Positions 25,638-34,815 of a DNA stretch of 64,000 bases are shown one piece after another. The translations under genes were made by a program, and so were the position numbers. The stretch's first letter is position 1. Each line of letters opens with the position of its first letter. Origin of the DNA: Pseudomonadota bacterium (GTDB lineage: Bacteria; Pseudomonadota; Alphaproteobacteria; Sphingomonadales; Sphingomonadaceae). The DNA lies in NCBI GenBank assembly GCA_023418595.1, contig JAEZZI010000006.1:186001-250000 (forward strand). Direction: 5' to 3'. The notes beneath the pieces are model-generated. The model ran no database searches and was not told the DNA's origin. It saw only the letters and a program-made list of their open reading frames with translations.

Positions 25638-26992
25638 GCCAGTGCCTCCTCAAGCGCCGTCGCCAGCGCTTCGATATCCTCATCGGTGACGGTTTCGGTA
25701 ACCGCGACGACCAGCCCGTTTTCGAGTGCCTCGACGCCAGGATAGAGCCGACCGAGCGATACGCCTGCCAGCACGCCCTTGTCGGCCAGATCGCGGACGA
25801 TCGGGCGGGCTTCCTTCGACAGCTTGACGGTGAATTCGTTGAAGAATGCGCCCGTGACGATCTCGACCCCCGGTACCTTTGCCAGCCGGTCGGCGGTCGC
25901 ACAGGCCTTGGCATGGTTGATCGCCGCCAGATCGCGCAGACCGCGCTCACCCAGCAAGGTCATGTGGATCGAGAACGCCAGCGCGCACAGGCCGCTGTTG
26001 GTGCAGATGTTCGAGGTCGCCTTTTCGCGGCGGATATGCTGTTCGCGGGTCGAGAGTGTCAGGACGAAGCCGCGCTTTCCTTCCGCGTCCACCGTCTCCC
26101 CGCACAACCGACCCGGCATCTGGCGAACATATTTCTCCTTGCAGCCGAACAGGCCGACATAAGGCCCGCCGAATTGCAGGCCGACGCCGATCGACTGGCC
26201 TTCGCCGACGACGATGTCCGCGCCCATTTCGCCGGGCGACTTGATCGCGCCCAGCGCGACGGGCTCGGTGACGACCACGATCAGCAGCGCCTTGTTCGCC
26301 TGGCACGCGGTGGCGAGTTCGGAGAGGTCGCCGATCCGACCCAATATGTCGGGATACTGGACGACCACGCACGAGGTATCGCCGTCGATCGCGCCGATCA
26401 GGTCGGCGGTATCAGGCTCGGCGGAAAGCGTCGGCAGGCGCGTCTCGACCGCGTCGCCGGTATATTTGGCCATCGTCGTCGCGACCGAGACGTAATGTGG
26501 ATGCACCCCGCCGGAGAAGATCGCCTTGGCACGCTTGGTCACGCGGCGGGCCATCGTCACGGCCTCCCAGCAGGCGGTCGAGCCGTCGTACATCGATGCG
26601 TTGGCGACGTCGGTGCCGAGCAAACGCGCGACCTGCGTCTGGAACTCGAACAGCATCTGCAGCGTGCCCTGCGCGATTTCGGGCTGATACGGCGTGTAGG
26701 CGGTCAGGAACTCGCCGCGCTGGATCAGATGATCGACCGACGCCGGGACGTGATGGCGATACGCACCGCAGCCGAGGAAGAACGGCACCTCGCCCGCGAC
26801 CACGTTCTGACGGGCCAGCTTCGTCATGTGGCGCTCGACGGCGAGTTCGCTCGCATGGTTCGGCAGGCCGTGGATCGGGCCGTCGAGGCGGGCGGCGTCG
26901 GGAACGTCCACGAACAGGTCGTCGATGGATGCCGCGCCGATGGTGGCGAGCATCGCCGTGCGGTCGGCGTCGGTCAGGGGCAGATAGCGCAT
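25634..26992 (-). CDS. gcvPA: Glycine dehydrogenase (decarboxylating), subunit 1
   Basis: The protein has 452 residues and is the N-terminal half of the split P-protein. Typical segments are MRYLPLTDADR at the start, then PNHASELAVERHMTKLARQN and TNSGLCALAFSIHMTLLGE. It forms a heterotetramer with GcvPB. It is separated from gcvH by a pair of family E palindromes (27012-27107) that may set different expression of the two halves. Confidence 0.97.
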   Translation of the reverse strand: MRYLPLTDADRTAMLATIGAASIDDLFVDVPDAARLDGPIHGLPNHASELAVERHMTKLARQNVVAGEVPFFLGCGAYRHHVPASVDHLIQRGEFLTAYTPYQPEIAQGTLQMLFEFQTQVARLLGTDVANASMYDGSTACWEAVTMARRVTKRAKAIFSGGVHPHYVSVATTMAKYTGDAVETRLPTLSAEPDTADLIGAIDGDTSCVVVQYPDILGRIGDLSELATACQANKALLIVVVTEPVALGAIKSPGEMGADIVVGEGQSIGVGLQFGGPYVGLFGCKEKYVRQMPGRLCGETVDAEGKRGFVLTLSTREQHIRREKATSNICTNSGLCALAFSIHMTLLGERGLRDLAAINHAKACATADRLAKVPGVEIVTGAFFNEFTVKLSKEARPIVRDLADKGVLAGVSLGRLYPGVEALENGLVVAVTETVTDEDIEALATALEEALA

Positions 26993-27011
26993 TGCGGTCT
27001 TTCCAGGGGAT

Positions 27012-27107
27012 CGTCACCCCAGCGAAAGCTGGGGTCTCAGGCGGCGCGAGAGACGGTCATTAAGGTCGCTCTTGCGGCACGAGATGCCAGCTTGCGCTGG
27101 CATGACG
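27012..27107. repeat. Pair of family E palindromes inside the gcv operon
   Basis: CACCCCAGCGAAAGCTGGGGT (27015-27035 region) and ATGCCAGCTTGCGCTGGCAT (27084-27103 region) are hairpins lying back to back between gcvH and gcvPA. Confidence 0.7.
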
Positions 27108-27115
27108 ACTGATTT

Positions 27116-27487
27116 TCAAAGCTTGCTGACGAAATCCGCGTATTTCGCTTCATCCATCAATTCGTCGAGTTCGCTCTTGTCGCTGATCGTCAATTTGAAG
27201 AACCAGCCTTCGCCTTCGGCGTCCTCGTTGACGAGACCCGAATTGTCCTCAAGCGCCGAATTGCCCTCAAGCACGGTGCCAGACACCGGGGTATAGACGT
27301 CGGACGCGGCCTTGACCGATTCGACCACGGCGGCTTCGTCGCCTTTGGTCAGCGCCTTGCCTTCTTCGGGCACCTCGACGAACACGATGTCGCCGAGCTG
27401 GCCCTGCGCATAGTCGGTGATGCCGACCGTGCCGATATCGCCATCGACATCGACCCATTCATGGTCTTCGGTGAAATAACGGCTCAT
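27116..27487 (-). CDS. gcvH: Glycine cleavage system H protein
   Basis: The protein has 123 residues. It carries the lipoyl group that shuttles the aminomethyl intermediate between the P, T and L proteins. The lipoylated Lys is in VVESVKAAS at residue 59. Its ATG overlaps the gcvT stop (ATGA). Confidence 0.97.
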   Translation of the reverse strand: MSRYFTEDHEWVDVDGDIGTVGITDYAQGQLGDIVFVEVPEEGKALTKGDEAAVVESVKAASDVYTPVSGTVLEGNSALEDNSGLVNEDAEGEGWFFKLTISDKSELDELMDEAKYADFVSKL

Positions 27488-28656
27488 TTCGAAGCTCCTG
27501 CACGAACATAACGATGGGGGATGAAGGGCATGGCGGTGACGGTCGCACTGTGGACCTTGCCGCGCTGCGCGAGTTTGACGATGGTGCCGGGGACGGCGGA
27601 CGCGGCGGGAACGTAGGCCATCGCGATCGGCTGGCCGACCGAAGGGGCGAAGCCGCCACTCGTCACCTTGCCGACTTCGCTGCCTTCGTCGTCGACGACC
27701 ATTGCTCCTTCGCGAACCGGCTGGCGCCCTTCGACGATCAGACCGACGCGCTTGGCGACCGGACCTTGCTCGCGCTCCATCAGGATGCGTTCCGCACCCA
27801 TGAACCCGCCTTCCTCGCGGCGGCGCTTCGACAGCGCGAAGCCCAGATCGGCCATCACCGGCGTCGTTTCATCGTCCAGATCGTGGCCGTAAAGCGGCAA
27901 CCCCGCCTCCAGACGCAGCGAATCACGTGCGCCAAGACCGATCGGCTTGACCTCAGGCTGGTCGATCAGCGCGTCGGCAAGCGCCTCGACCGCCGATGCA
28001 TCCACCGAAATCTCGAACCCGTCCTCGCCGGTATAGCCCGAGCGGCTGATCCACAGCGCATGCCCCTGCCAGTCGAACGCGCCTGCGGTCATGAAGGTCA
28101 GCGCGGCGACACCGGGAACGATGCGATGGAGCGCATCGACCGCCTTCGGCCCCTGAAGCGCCAGCAACGCGCGATCATCCAGATGGTTGATCGTGATCTC
28201 GTCCGCGAGATGCTCGCGCAAATAGCCGAGATCGTCCCATTTGGTCGCGCCGTTGACGACCATGTACAGATCGCCCTCGCCCGCTTCGAACGGGTTGGCG
28301 GCGGTCAGGTTGGAGATCATCAGATCGTCGAGGATGCCGCCATTGTCGGCGAGCAGCAGCGAGTAGCGCATCTTTGCAGGTTTCAGCCCGGTAATGTCGC
28401 CGGGAAGTAGTGCTTCCAGCGCTTTCGCGGCGCCCTCGCCCGAAAAAACGAGCTGGCCCATGTGGCTGACATCGAACAGTCCCGCCGAGTCGCGCACCCA
28501 GAGATGCTCGGCCATAATGCCTTCATACTGGACCGGCATTTCATAGCCCGCGAACGGGACCATGCGACCGCCTTTGGTCCGGTGCCAGGTGTCGAGCGGC
28601 AGCGCGTCGAGGGATTCCGGTTCGGTCGTATCGGTTTCGGTATCGCTCAAAATCAC
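27484..28656 (-). CDS. gcvT: Glycine cleavage system aminomethyltransferase
   Basis: The protein has 390 residues. It transfers the methylene group from GcvH to tetrahydrofolate and releases ammonia. FDVSHMGQ, the SGYTGEDGFE motif with the folate-site residues, and GLGARDSLRLEAGLPLYGHDL are characteristic. The first 22 residues are acidic and not conserved, so the true start could be at a later codon. It is the first gene of the operon and follows a tandem glycine riboswitch. Confidence 0.96.
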   Translation of the reverse strand: MILSDTETDTTEPESLDALPLDTWHRTKGGRMVPFAGYEMPVQYEGIMAEHLWVRDSAGLFDVSHMGQLVFSGEGAAKALEALLPGDITGLKPAKMRYSLLLADNGGILDDLMISNLTAANPFEAGEGDLYMVVNGATKWDDLGYLREHLADEITINHLDDRALLALQGPKAVDALHRIVPGVAALTFMTAGAFDWQGHALWISRSGYTGEDGFEISVDASAVEALADALIDQPEVKPIGLGARDSLRLEAGLPLYGHDLDDETTPVMADLGFALSKRRREEGGFMGAERILMEREQGPVAKRVGLIVEGRQPVREGAMVVDDEGSEVGKVTSGGFAPSVGQPIAMAYVPAASAVPGTIVKLAQRGKVHSATVTAMPFIPHRYVRAGASK

Positions 28657-28723
28657 GGACTCCCGGCATGGACGAGGGCAGTATCGACGAAGGACCGACG
28701 CGCACGCGCCGCTGGTCCATCGC

Positions 28724-28955
28724 CCCCTCTGTCACGGGAACCTGAGAGCTTTGACCGGAGCTTGGGAGATCCGGCTTACCCCTTCGGTGGCCGCTGCTTC
28801 CGCAGTGGCGCTTTCCAGAGCGTCATGACCCGCGCGGTCCTTTTGCCTGAGAGATTCCGGGGCGGTTGCTCCTTCGGCGGCGAGTAACCTTTTTGCTCCA
28901 ATCGAACCGCTGGCAAACCAGCTACGATTGGAGAGGACCCACCCTCTCCCGCGCG
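28724..28955 (-). promoter_or_regulatory. Tandem glycine riboswitch
   Basis: On the minus strand the two aptamers are read in order. The first has GGAGAG, then GCCGAAGGAGCAA, AATCTCTCAGGCAAAAGGAC; the second has CACCGAAGGGGTAAG and then AGCTCTCAGG followed by GACAGAGGG. These match the glycine-binding consensus in both units. In other bacteria it turns on gcv expression when glycine is plentiful. The first aptamer carries an added hairpin (28896-28933). The upstream 90 bases to 29047 hold only a weak TTGACT -35-like box. Confidence 0.93.
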
Positions 28956-29047
28956 ACTCCGGGCAAGCGAGCCTGCCCGATGACTGGAACGAGCCTTGGC
29001 GGCGCGCTGTCACCTAGTCAATCGCTATACGACGCTCGATGCAAGAA

Positions 29048-29692
29048 TCAGCGTGTCGCGTTATATTTCAACTGCTCATCGGTAAGCTGAAACCCGACCA
29101 GCGCCTCGAACGTCGCGCGCTGCACGGCTTCGCGGACGGCGGGGATGGTCAGCGGATCGACCGCGGCATCGGTATCGCCCGCGCGGCGGCGACGGGTGAG
29201 CTGTTCGCGGATGTCGGCGGGGATCGTCGCGGCTGCGCGGCTGACCGTCGCGGTGCCGCCGCCGCGCGTCTGCGCGCGATCGGCACCGGCTGCGAAATCG
29301 AGCGCGACGCGGCTGTTGCGCTTTGCGGTCACCACGGTCCCGCCCTGAACCACGGTCACGAAATAGGGGAGCACGACCTGGCGCGCCTGTGCAGTCTGGG
29401 TTCGGCGCGCGAGCACGTCGAACGTGATTTCGGTGACGATATCCGTCTCGGTTTCCGTGCAGGTCGCGCGGACATTGGTGATCGTCGCGGTCACGTCGAT
29501 CGCGTTCGCGGTCTGCTGCGGACCCGAAAACAGCGTGATGTCGCCCAGATATTGCGGCACGCCGACGATCGGGCAGGCGCTGCGCACTGCCGAGATGCCG
29601 ACTCCGCCTTCGAGGTTGAGGTCGCCTTCGCGTGCGCAACCGGCAAGCACGGCAAGGGCGATGGCGGGGGCGGCGATACGGGTCAGCTTCAC
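29048..29692 (-). CDS. Lipoprotein of unknown function
   Basis: The protein has 214 residues. The signal ends in the lipobox LAGC (about residue 19). The rest is mostly beta-strand-like and polar, with CPIVGVPQYLGDITLFSG and a C-terminal alternation of charged helices. I do not recognise a family; similar lipoproteins occur in sphingomonads. The start is GTG (VKLTRIAAP), as the frame continues upstream over the divergent ispH region without a signal. It diverges from ispH. Confidence 0.78.
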   Translation of the reverse strand: MKLTRIAAPAIALAVLAGCAREGDLNLEGGVGISAVRSACPIVGVPQYLGDITLFSGPQQTANAIDVTATITNVRATCTETETDIVTEITFDVLARRTQTAQARQVVLPYFVTVVQGGTVVTAKRNSRVALDFAAGADRAQTRGGGTATVSRAAATIPADIREQLTRRRRAGDTDAAVDPLTIPAVREAVQRATFEALVGFQLTDEQLKYNATR

Positions 29693-29797
29693 GAGGCACT
29701 CAACCTTTCGATACGGGTCCGGCGCGCAGGCGCGGGCGCGGTGGACTTCATAGGAACCGGCTTTCGCACAAGCAAGCAATCGCGTAAGTGGCCGCAC

Positions 29798-30751
29798 ATG
29801 AGCCAGTCCGAAAAGCCGTGCCTCGAACTGCTGATCGCCGCGCCGCGCGGTTTCTGCGCCGGGGTGGACCGCGCGATCCAGATCGTCGAGGTCGCATTGG
29901 AGCGCCACGGCGCGCCGGTCTATGTCCGGCACGAAATCGTCCACAACAAATATGTCGTCGACAGCCTGCGCGCGAAGGGCGCGATCTTCGTCGACGAACT
30001 GGATCAGGTGCCCGATGGAGTTCCGGTCGTGTTTTCCGCGCACGGCGTGCCAAAATCGGTGCCTGCCGAGGCGATCGACCGCGGCCTCGCCTATCTCGAC
30101 GCGACCTGCCCTTTGGTATCGAAAGTGCATCGCCAGTCCGAACGGCTGGTCGCATCGGGTCATCACATCCTGTTCGTCGGCCATGAGGGTCATCCCGAGG
30201 TTATCGGCACCTTCGGCCAGGTGCCCGACGGCAGCATGACCCTGATCGAAACGGTCGAGGATGCCCAAGCCGTCACGGTCGCCGATCCCGAAAAGCTCGC
30301 CTTTCTGACCCAGACCACCCTGTCGGTGGACGACACGGCGGCGATTCTCGACGTGCTGAACCGCCGCTTCCCCAGCATCGTCGCGCCCAAGGCGGATGAC
30401 ATCTGCTACGCGACGTCCAACCGTCAGGAAGCGGTCAAGGCGATGGCGTCGTCCTGCGATCTGGTGCTGGTGATCGGCGCGCCCAATTCATCCAATTCGC
30501 TGCGCCTGGTCGAGGTGGCGAAGCGCGAGGGGACGGACGCGCACCTGATCCAGCGGGGCGAGGAACTCGACTGGGAATGGCTGGCGGGCGTCGGCACGCT
30601 GGGGATCACCGCCGGCGCCTCCGCTCCCGAGGCGCTGGTGCGCGAAGTCGTCAATCATATCGCCACCCGGTTCGACGTGCACGAACGCGAGGTGAAGACT
30701 GCGGAAGAGAATATCGTGTTCAAACTCCCGCGCGGACTGGAAGCGGCTTAA
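29798..30751 (+). CDS. ispH: 4-hydroxy-3-methylbut-2-enyl diphosphate reductase
   Basis: The protein has 317 residues. It makes IPP and DMAPP in the last step of the MEP isoprenoid pathway with an iron-sulfur cluster. The three ligand Cys are in GFCAGVDRA (residue 20), DATCPLVSKVH (about residue 103) and DDICYATSNRQ (about residue 203). The active-site His and Glu residues (VRHEIVHN, VGHEGHPE) are intact. The start ATG at MSQSEKPC fits family length. A family C palindrome follows and may act as its terminator. Confidence 0.97.
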   Translation: MSQSEKPCLELLIAAPRGFCAGVDRAIQIVEVALERHGAPVYVRHEIVHNKYVVDSLRAKGAIFVDELDQVPDGVPVVFSAHGVPKSVPAEAIDRGLAYLDATCPLVSKVHRQSERLVASGHHILFVGHEGHPEVIGTFGQVPDGSMTLIETVEDAQAVTVADPEKLAFLTQTTLSVDDTAAILDVLNRRFPSIVAPKADDICYATSNRQEAVKAMASSCDLVLVIGAPNSSNSLRLVEVAKREGTDAHLIQRGEELDWEWLAGVGTLGITAGASAPEALVREVVNHIATRFDVHEREVKTAEENIVFKLPRGLEAA

Positions 30752-30761
30752 TCCGCGATCA

Positions 30762-30840
30762 GTGCTCCCGCGAAGGCGGGAGCCCAGGGTTATAAAGCGT
30801 TCCGTGAACCACCCTAGGCTCCCGCCTCCGCGGGAGCACG
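30762..30840. repeat. Intergenic palindrome, family C (copy 3)
   Basis: The arms GTGCTCCCGCGAAGGCGGGA and CTCCCGCCTCCGCGGGAGCA form a long imperfect hairpin between ispH and thrB. Confidence 0.8.
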
Positions 30841-30908
30841 GCCAGTCTTGGCAGCGCGATAGAAAACCCGCCTTCGACAGCGATTGCGCGATTGGCTAGT
30901 CCACGTTC

Positions 30909-31865
30909 ATGGCCGTCTACACCCAAGTCTCCGCCGAAGCCTTGAGCGCGTTCCTCGCGAAATTCGATGTCGGCGCCCTCGTCTCCGCAAAGGGCATCGC
31001 GGAAGGGGTCGAGAACAGCAATTACCTGGTCGAGACGACCCGCGACCGCTTCATCCTGACGCTTTACGAAAAGCGCGTCGCGGCGGACGACCTGCCCTAT
31101 TTCATGGCGTTGCTCGGCCACGCGGCGGCGGCAGGCCAGCCGGTGCCCTGCGCGATCCCGGACCGGACGGGGGCGCTGATCCACGAACTTGAAGGCCGTC
31201 CGGCGTGCCTGATCGAATTTCTCCCCGGCGTATCGCTGTCGCGGCCCAATCCCGCACAGGCGCTGAACGGCGGCAGGGCGCTGGGCGGGCTGCATGGCGC
31301 GCTCGCCGATTTCGCCGGCGTGCGTGCCAACAGCCTGGGGGTCGGTGCGTGGCGGCCGCTGCTCGACCGATGCGGCCATGCGATGGACGACATCGCACCC
31401 GGATTGTTTCGGCGGGTGTCTGTCGCACTCGACCGGGTGGAGCGCGACTGGCCGCGTAGCCTTCCCACCGCGCCGATCCATGCCGATCTGTTTCCCGACA
31501 ATATGCTGATGCTCGGCGACCGGGTGACGGGACTGATCGACTTCTATTTCGCCTGCACCGACATCCGCGCCTATGACGTGGCGGTGATGCACACATCCTG
31601 GGCGTTCGACGCGCAGGGAGCGCCGCTCGCCCCCGGCGTCGGGCGCGGGATTGTCGATGGCTATGCGGCAAGCTTCGGGCTGAGCGATGCGGAGCGCGCC
31701 GCGCTGCCGGTGCTGGCGGAGGGCGCGTGCATCCGCTTCCTGCTGACGCGCGCCTGGGACTGGCTGAACACGCCCGCCGACGCGATGGTGACGCGCAAGG
31801 ATCCGCTCGCCTATCTCAAGCGGCTCGACTGGTACGGCGAAAACGGCCACAGCGCGTTCGCATGA
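30909..31865 (+). CDS. thrB: Homoserine kinase
   Basis: The protein has 318 residues of the APH-like (ThrB type II) fold, not the GHMP type. It phosphorylates homoserine on the way to threonine. VENSNYLVET is the substrate/ATP-binding start, and PIHADLFPDNMLM near residue 192 with LIDFYFACTD carries the catalytic Asp. The ATG follows a family C palindrome without a clear ribosome binding site. The stop overlaps the rnhA start (ATGA). Confidence 0.96.
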   Translation: MAVYTQVSAEALSAFLAKFDVGALVSAKGIAEGVENSNYLVETTRDRFILTLYEKRVAADDLPYFMALLGHAAAAGQPVPCAIPDRTGALIHELEGRPACLIEFLPGVSLSRPNPAQALNGGRALGGLHGALADFAGVRANSLGVGAWRPLLDRCGHAMDDIAPGLFRRVSVALDRVERDWPRSLPTAPIHADLFPDNMLMLGDRVTGLIDFYFACTDIRAYDVAVMHTSWAFDAQGAPLAPGVGRGIVDGYAASFGLSDAERAALPVLAEGACIRFLLTRAWDWLNTPADAMVTRKDPLAYLKRLDWYGENGHSAFA

Positions 31866-32302
31866 GCGAACTGACCCATGTCGAAATTGCCACCGACGGC
31901 GCGTGCAAGGGCAATCCGGGACGCGGTGGATGGGGCGCGGTGATCCGGTCCGGCGCCCACGAAAAGGAACTGTCGGGCAGCGAGCCGCACACCACCAACA
32001 ACCGCATGGAAATGACGGCCGTGATCCGCGCGCTCGAGGCGTTGAAGCGGCCCTGCCACGTCACCCTGTCCACCGACAGCCGCTATGTGATGGACGGCAT
32101 GACCAAATGGATGCACGGCTGGCTGAAGAACAGCTGGCGGACGGCGGACAAGAAGCCGGTCAAGAATGCCGATCTATGGCAGGCATTGTGGGCAGCGGCC
32201 AAACCGCACCGCATCGACTGGGTCTGGGTGAAGGGTCATGCCGGGCACCCCGACAACGAGCGCGCCGACAAACTGGCGAGCGACGCGGCGGTGGCACAAT
32301 AG
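31862..32302 (+). CDS. rnhA: Ribonuclease HI
   Basis: The protein has 146 residues. It cuts RNA in RNA-DNA hybrids. The catalytic carboxylates are in ATDGACKGNPG (Asp12), NNRMEM (Glu), STDSRY (Asp) and HPDNERADKLA (Asp). It is translationally coupled to thrB, an arrangement that is common in alphaproteobacteria. Confidence 0.97.
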   Translation: MSELTHVEIATDGACKGNPGRGGWGAVIRSGAHEKELSGSEPHTTNNRMEMTAVIRALEALKRPCHVTLSTDSRYVMDGMTKWMHGWLKNSWRTADKKPVKNADLWQALWAAAKPHRIDWVWVKGHAGHPDNERADKLASDAAVAQ

Positions 32303-32348
32303 CCCGCCCCTTGCCGCCGCGCAGCGCCAGCCCTAGATAGCGGCGCGT

Positions 32349-32396
32349 GAGGCCACGTCCTCCCCCTTCATGGGTATCAAGTCCGGGACGGCCCGG
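32349..32396 (+). promoter_or_regulatory. Possible guanidine-II (mini-ykkC) riboswitch
   Basis: Just upstream of the SMR gene, CCGGG-ACGG-CCCGG (32383-32396) is exactly the ACGR-loop hairpin of a mini-ykkC element. The expected partner hairpin is weaker: GAGG (32349-32352) pairs with CCTC (32359-32362), but its six-base loop is CCACGT instead of ACGR. So one half is canonical and one half is not. The association with a SugE/Gdx gene supports it. Confidence 0.35.
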
Positions 32397-32424
32397 CCCT
32401 TTTGCGAAAGGAGGGCCGATCGTC

Positions 32425-32742
32425 ATGGCCTGGATTGCATTGTTTGTCGCCGGACTGTTCGAAGTCCTGTGGGCCTATTCGATGAAATTGTCCGAAGGCT
32501 TCACCCGACCGACGCCGACGCTGATTACCTTTGCCGCGATGTTTGTCAGTTTCGGGCTGCTCGCCTGGGCGATGCGGAGCCTGCCGCTCGGCACCAGCTA
32601 CATGGTGTGGACCGGCATCGGCGCGGTTGGCGCGTTCGTCGTCGGCATCGCGTTTCTGGGTGAAGCGGCGACGCCGATGCGGATCATCGCCGCACTGCTG
32701 ATCGCCAGCGGCATCGTGTTGATGAAAGTGTCGAGCAACTAG
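32425..32742 (+). CDS. sugE: SMR-family exporter (SugE/Gdx-like)
   Basis: The protein has 105 residues and four membrane helices. The membrane-embedded Glu is in AGLFEVLWAYSMKLSEGF of helix 1, and YMVWTGIGAVG in helix 3 is typical for SugE/Gdx. Members export guanidinium in exchange for protons. The ATG is preceded by AAAGGAGGG 9 bases away. Its stop codon overlaps the complementary stop of the convergent oxidoreductase gene (CTAG). Confidence 0.93.
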   Translation: MAWIALFVAGLFEVLWAYSMKLSEGFTRPTPTLITFAAMFVSFGLLAWAMRSLPLGTSYMVWTGIGAVGAFVVGIAFLGEAATPMRIIAALLIASGIVLMKVSSN

Positions 32743-33821
32743 ACGAAGCGTGCGGGCGAATAGCGTGCCGGGTCGATCCCCGCGACCGCGGGGGCCGGCG
32801 CGCGTCCCAGCAACAGGCTCGCGCCGATCATCGCGGCGGCGGGAGCGGTCTGGATGCCGAAGCCGCCCTGGCCCGCGAACCAGAAGAAGCCTGGCGTGTC
32901 CCCCGCAAGACCATAGACCGGCAGGCGGTCGGGCGCGAAGCTGCGCAGGCCCGCCCATTTGCGCTCGACGCCCATGATCCGCCAGTCGACGGCATGTTCG
33001 AGCCGGTCGATGGCGATCGCGACGTCGAGTTCCTCGGGCTGCGCGTCACACGGGTCGGTCGGAATTTCGTCGTGCGGGCTGAGCCACAATTTCCCGCCCG
33101 CCTCCGGCTTCCAGTAAAAGCTGCCGTCGATCGCGGCGACGTGCGGCATCGCAGGCGTGGTCGGCGGGTCAGTGCGGAGCTGCACGAGCGTGCGGCGATA
33201 GGCGGCGATACCGATCGGGGCCGCGCCAACCATGCGCGCCACATCGTCGGCCCAAGCGCCCGCCGCGTTCACGATGATATCGGCTTCGACCGCACCGTCT
33301 CCGGTGGCGATCCGCCAGCGTCCGCCGGCGCGCTCCGCCTGACGCAGCGCGGCGCGGGTGCGCAGTTCGCCGCCCGCTCTGCGCATCCGAGACAGGCAGT
33401 CGGCGTGGAGCGCGGCGACGTCGATATAGGCGCAACTCGGCTCCCAGATGCCGAGCGTCCAGTCGGGTCGCAATCCGGCGACGTGCACCTGCGGATCGAC
33501 CGGCTTCAGCGCGATCGGCGTGTTCGCGAACTCGGCGAGAAAGGCGTCATAGGCGGCGCGGTCGACGTCGCGCCCGATGTGGAGCGAGCCGAGCGGTTCG
33601 AGGAAACCGCCATCGCGTAGCGCCGCACCCGACGCCGTCGTCAGCGGCTGAACCCCGGCCCCGCCATAGGTTTCGGACCAGAAGGCCGCCGAACGCCCGG
33701 TGGCGTGATACCCGGCCTGATCCTCCGCCTCCAGCAGCACGACGCGCGCAAGGGGTGCGACCTCCGCCGCCAGGCTCGCGCCCGCGATCCCGGCGCCGAC
33801 AATCGCAATGTCGTAGGTCAT
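32739..33821 (-). CDS. FAD-dependent oxidoreductase, DAO family
   Basis: The protein has 360 residues. The FAD-binding GxGxxG is in AIVGAGIAGAS at the N-terminus, and VNAAGAWADDVARM and GFFWFAGQGGFGIQTAPA are typical of D-amino acid/glycine oxidase-like enzymes. The substrate is probably an amino or imino acid, but cannot be named. It is co-transcribed with the upstream hydrolase: their coding regions overlap by four bases (ATGA). Confidence 0.9.
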   Translation of the reverse strand: MTYDIAIVGAGIAGASLAAEVAPLARVVLLEAEDQAGYHATGRSAAFWSETYGGAGVQPLTTASGAALRDGGFLEPLGSLHIGRDVDRAAYDAFLAEFANTPIALKPVDPQVHVAGLRPDWTLGIWEPSCAYIDVAALHADCLSRMRRAGGELRTRAALRQAERAGGRWRIATGDGAVEADIIVNAAGAWADDVARMVGAAPIGIAAYRRTLVQLRTDPPTTPAMPHVAAIDGSFYWKPEAGGKLWLSPHDEIPTDPCDAQPEELDVAIAIDRLEHAVDWRIMGVERKWAGLRSFAPDRLPVYGLAGDTPGFFWFAGQGGFGIQTAPAAAMIGASLLLGRAPAPAVAGIDPARYSPARFV

Positions 33822-34765
33822 TTTGCGGGCGCTCGCGCATCCAGAAAAGCGTCGATCGCGGCAATGGCGCGGTCGCGGATAGGATCGGCCTCTCGCAGGA
33901 TTTCATGCGCCGACTCTGACCCGAAGCGGGTCACTTGCGCATCGGGCAATTCCGATAGCTGAGAAAGCGCCGCTTGCGGATCGACCAGCCCATCGGCGTC
34001 GGCGACCAGCCCCAGCACGGGAACACGCACGCCCGACAGCGTGCCGCCATGCCCCAGTTCGCGAGTCGACCGAAACGCATTCAGCACCCATCGCCAGCTC
34101 GGCGGACCGGTGACGATCTCCGGCTTTGCCTCGTGCCAGAACAGTTCGTCGGCGTAGCGCGAGGCATCGTGAGTCAGCAGCTTTTGCCGCGATTGCAGCG
34201 TGTGCGGACGCTCATTACCTTTCCAGGCGGGCCGCGTGACCGGGCCGAAGCGCGCCATGAGTCTTGCCAGTGCTTCGCCGACCCGCGGACCGCCCGGCCC
34301 TTTCAGTCCCAGCATCGGCGCGACCAGCACTGCGGCATCTGGCACGAACGCGCCCTCCGCCATTGCGCGGAGCAGCAGGTGCCCGCCCATCGAATGGCCG
34401 ATCGCGACATGCGGCCCCGGCCCGCTCGCCAGCCATTCGCCGCCGAATCCGCGCAGATCGTCGATGAACATCGCGAAATCGGGAATGTCGCCGCAACGCG
34501 CGCGATCGGTGGTCCGCCCCGACCCCGCCTGCCCGCGCCAGTCGATGCTGGTGATCGCCCAGCCGGCTTCGTGCCAATGCGCGAAACTTTCCAGATATTT
34601 CTCGAAGATATCGCCGCGCCCGCCCTGAAACAGCATCGCCCCGCGCGCCATGCCCGCAGGGGCGGCCCAGTCGAACCGGCGCAGCCGCCAGCCATCGGGC
34701 GCGGTCCAGGTTGAAACCACCGCCCCATCGGGCAGCGCGCGGCGAATGGGTGCGGGCGACAACAT
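33818..34765 (-). CDS. Alpha/beta hydrolase, lysophospholipase-like
   Basis: The protein has 315 residues. The nucleophile elbow GHSMGG lies near residue 123, and SIDWRGQAGSG and LVADADGLVDP mark the acid and substrate region of the monoglyceride lipase/PldB group. It could hydrolyse lysophospholipids or other esters. The stop overlaps the DAO gene start. It diverges from the Tad locus, with a 50-base gap between starts. Confidence 0.88.
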   Translation of the reverse strand: MLSPAPIRRALPDGAVVSTWTAPDGWRLRRFDWAAPAGMARGAMLFQGGRGDIFEKYLESFAHWHEAGWAITSIDWRGQAGSGRTTDRARCGDIPDFAMFIDDLRGFGGEWLASGPGPHVAIGHSMGGHLLLRAMAEGAFVPDAAVLVAPMLGLKGPGGPRVGEALARLMARFGPVTRPAWKGNERPHTLQSRQKLLTHDASRYADELFWHEAKPEIVTGPPSWRWVLNAFRSTRELGHGGTLSGVRVPVLGLVADADGLVDPQAALSQLSELPDAQVTRFGSESAHEILREADPIRDRAIAAIDAFLDARAPAK

Positions 34766-34815
34766 CCCGGTCTGGTTACGGTTTCGTAAGGCGCGCCGTC
34801 TAGGCTTAACCCGAC

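Noticed and set aside
28732..29013. A 93-codon open frame on the minus strand before gcvT
   Set aside because: It covers the glycine riboswitch; the conserved bases there are explained by RNA structure.
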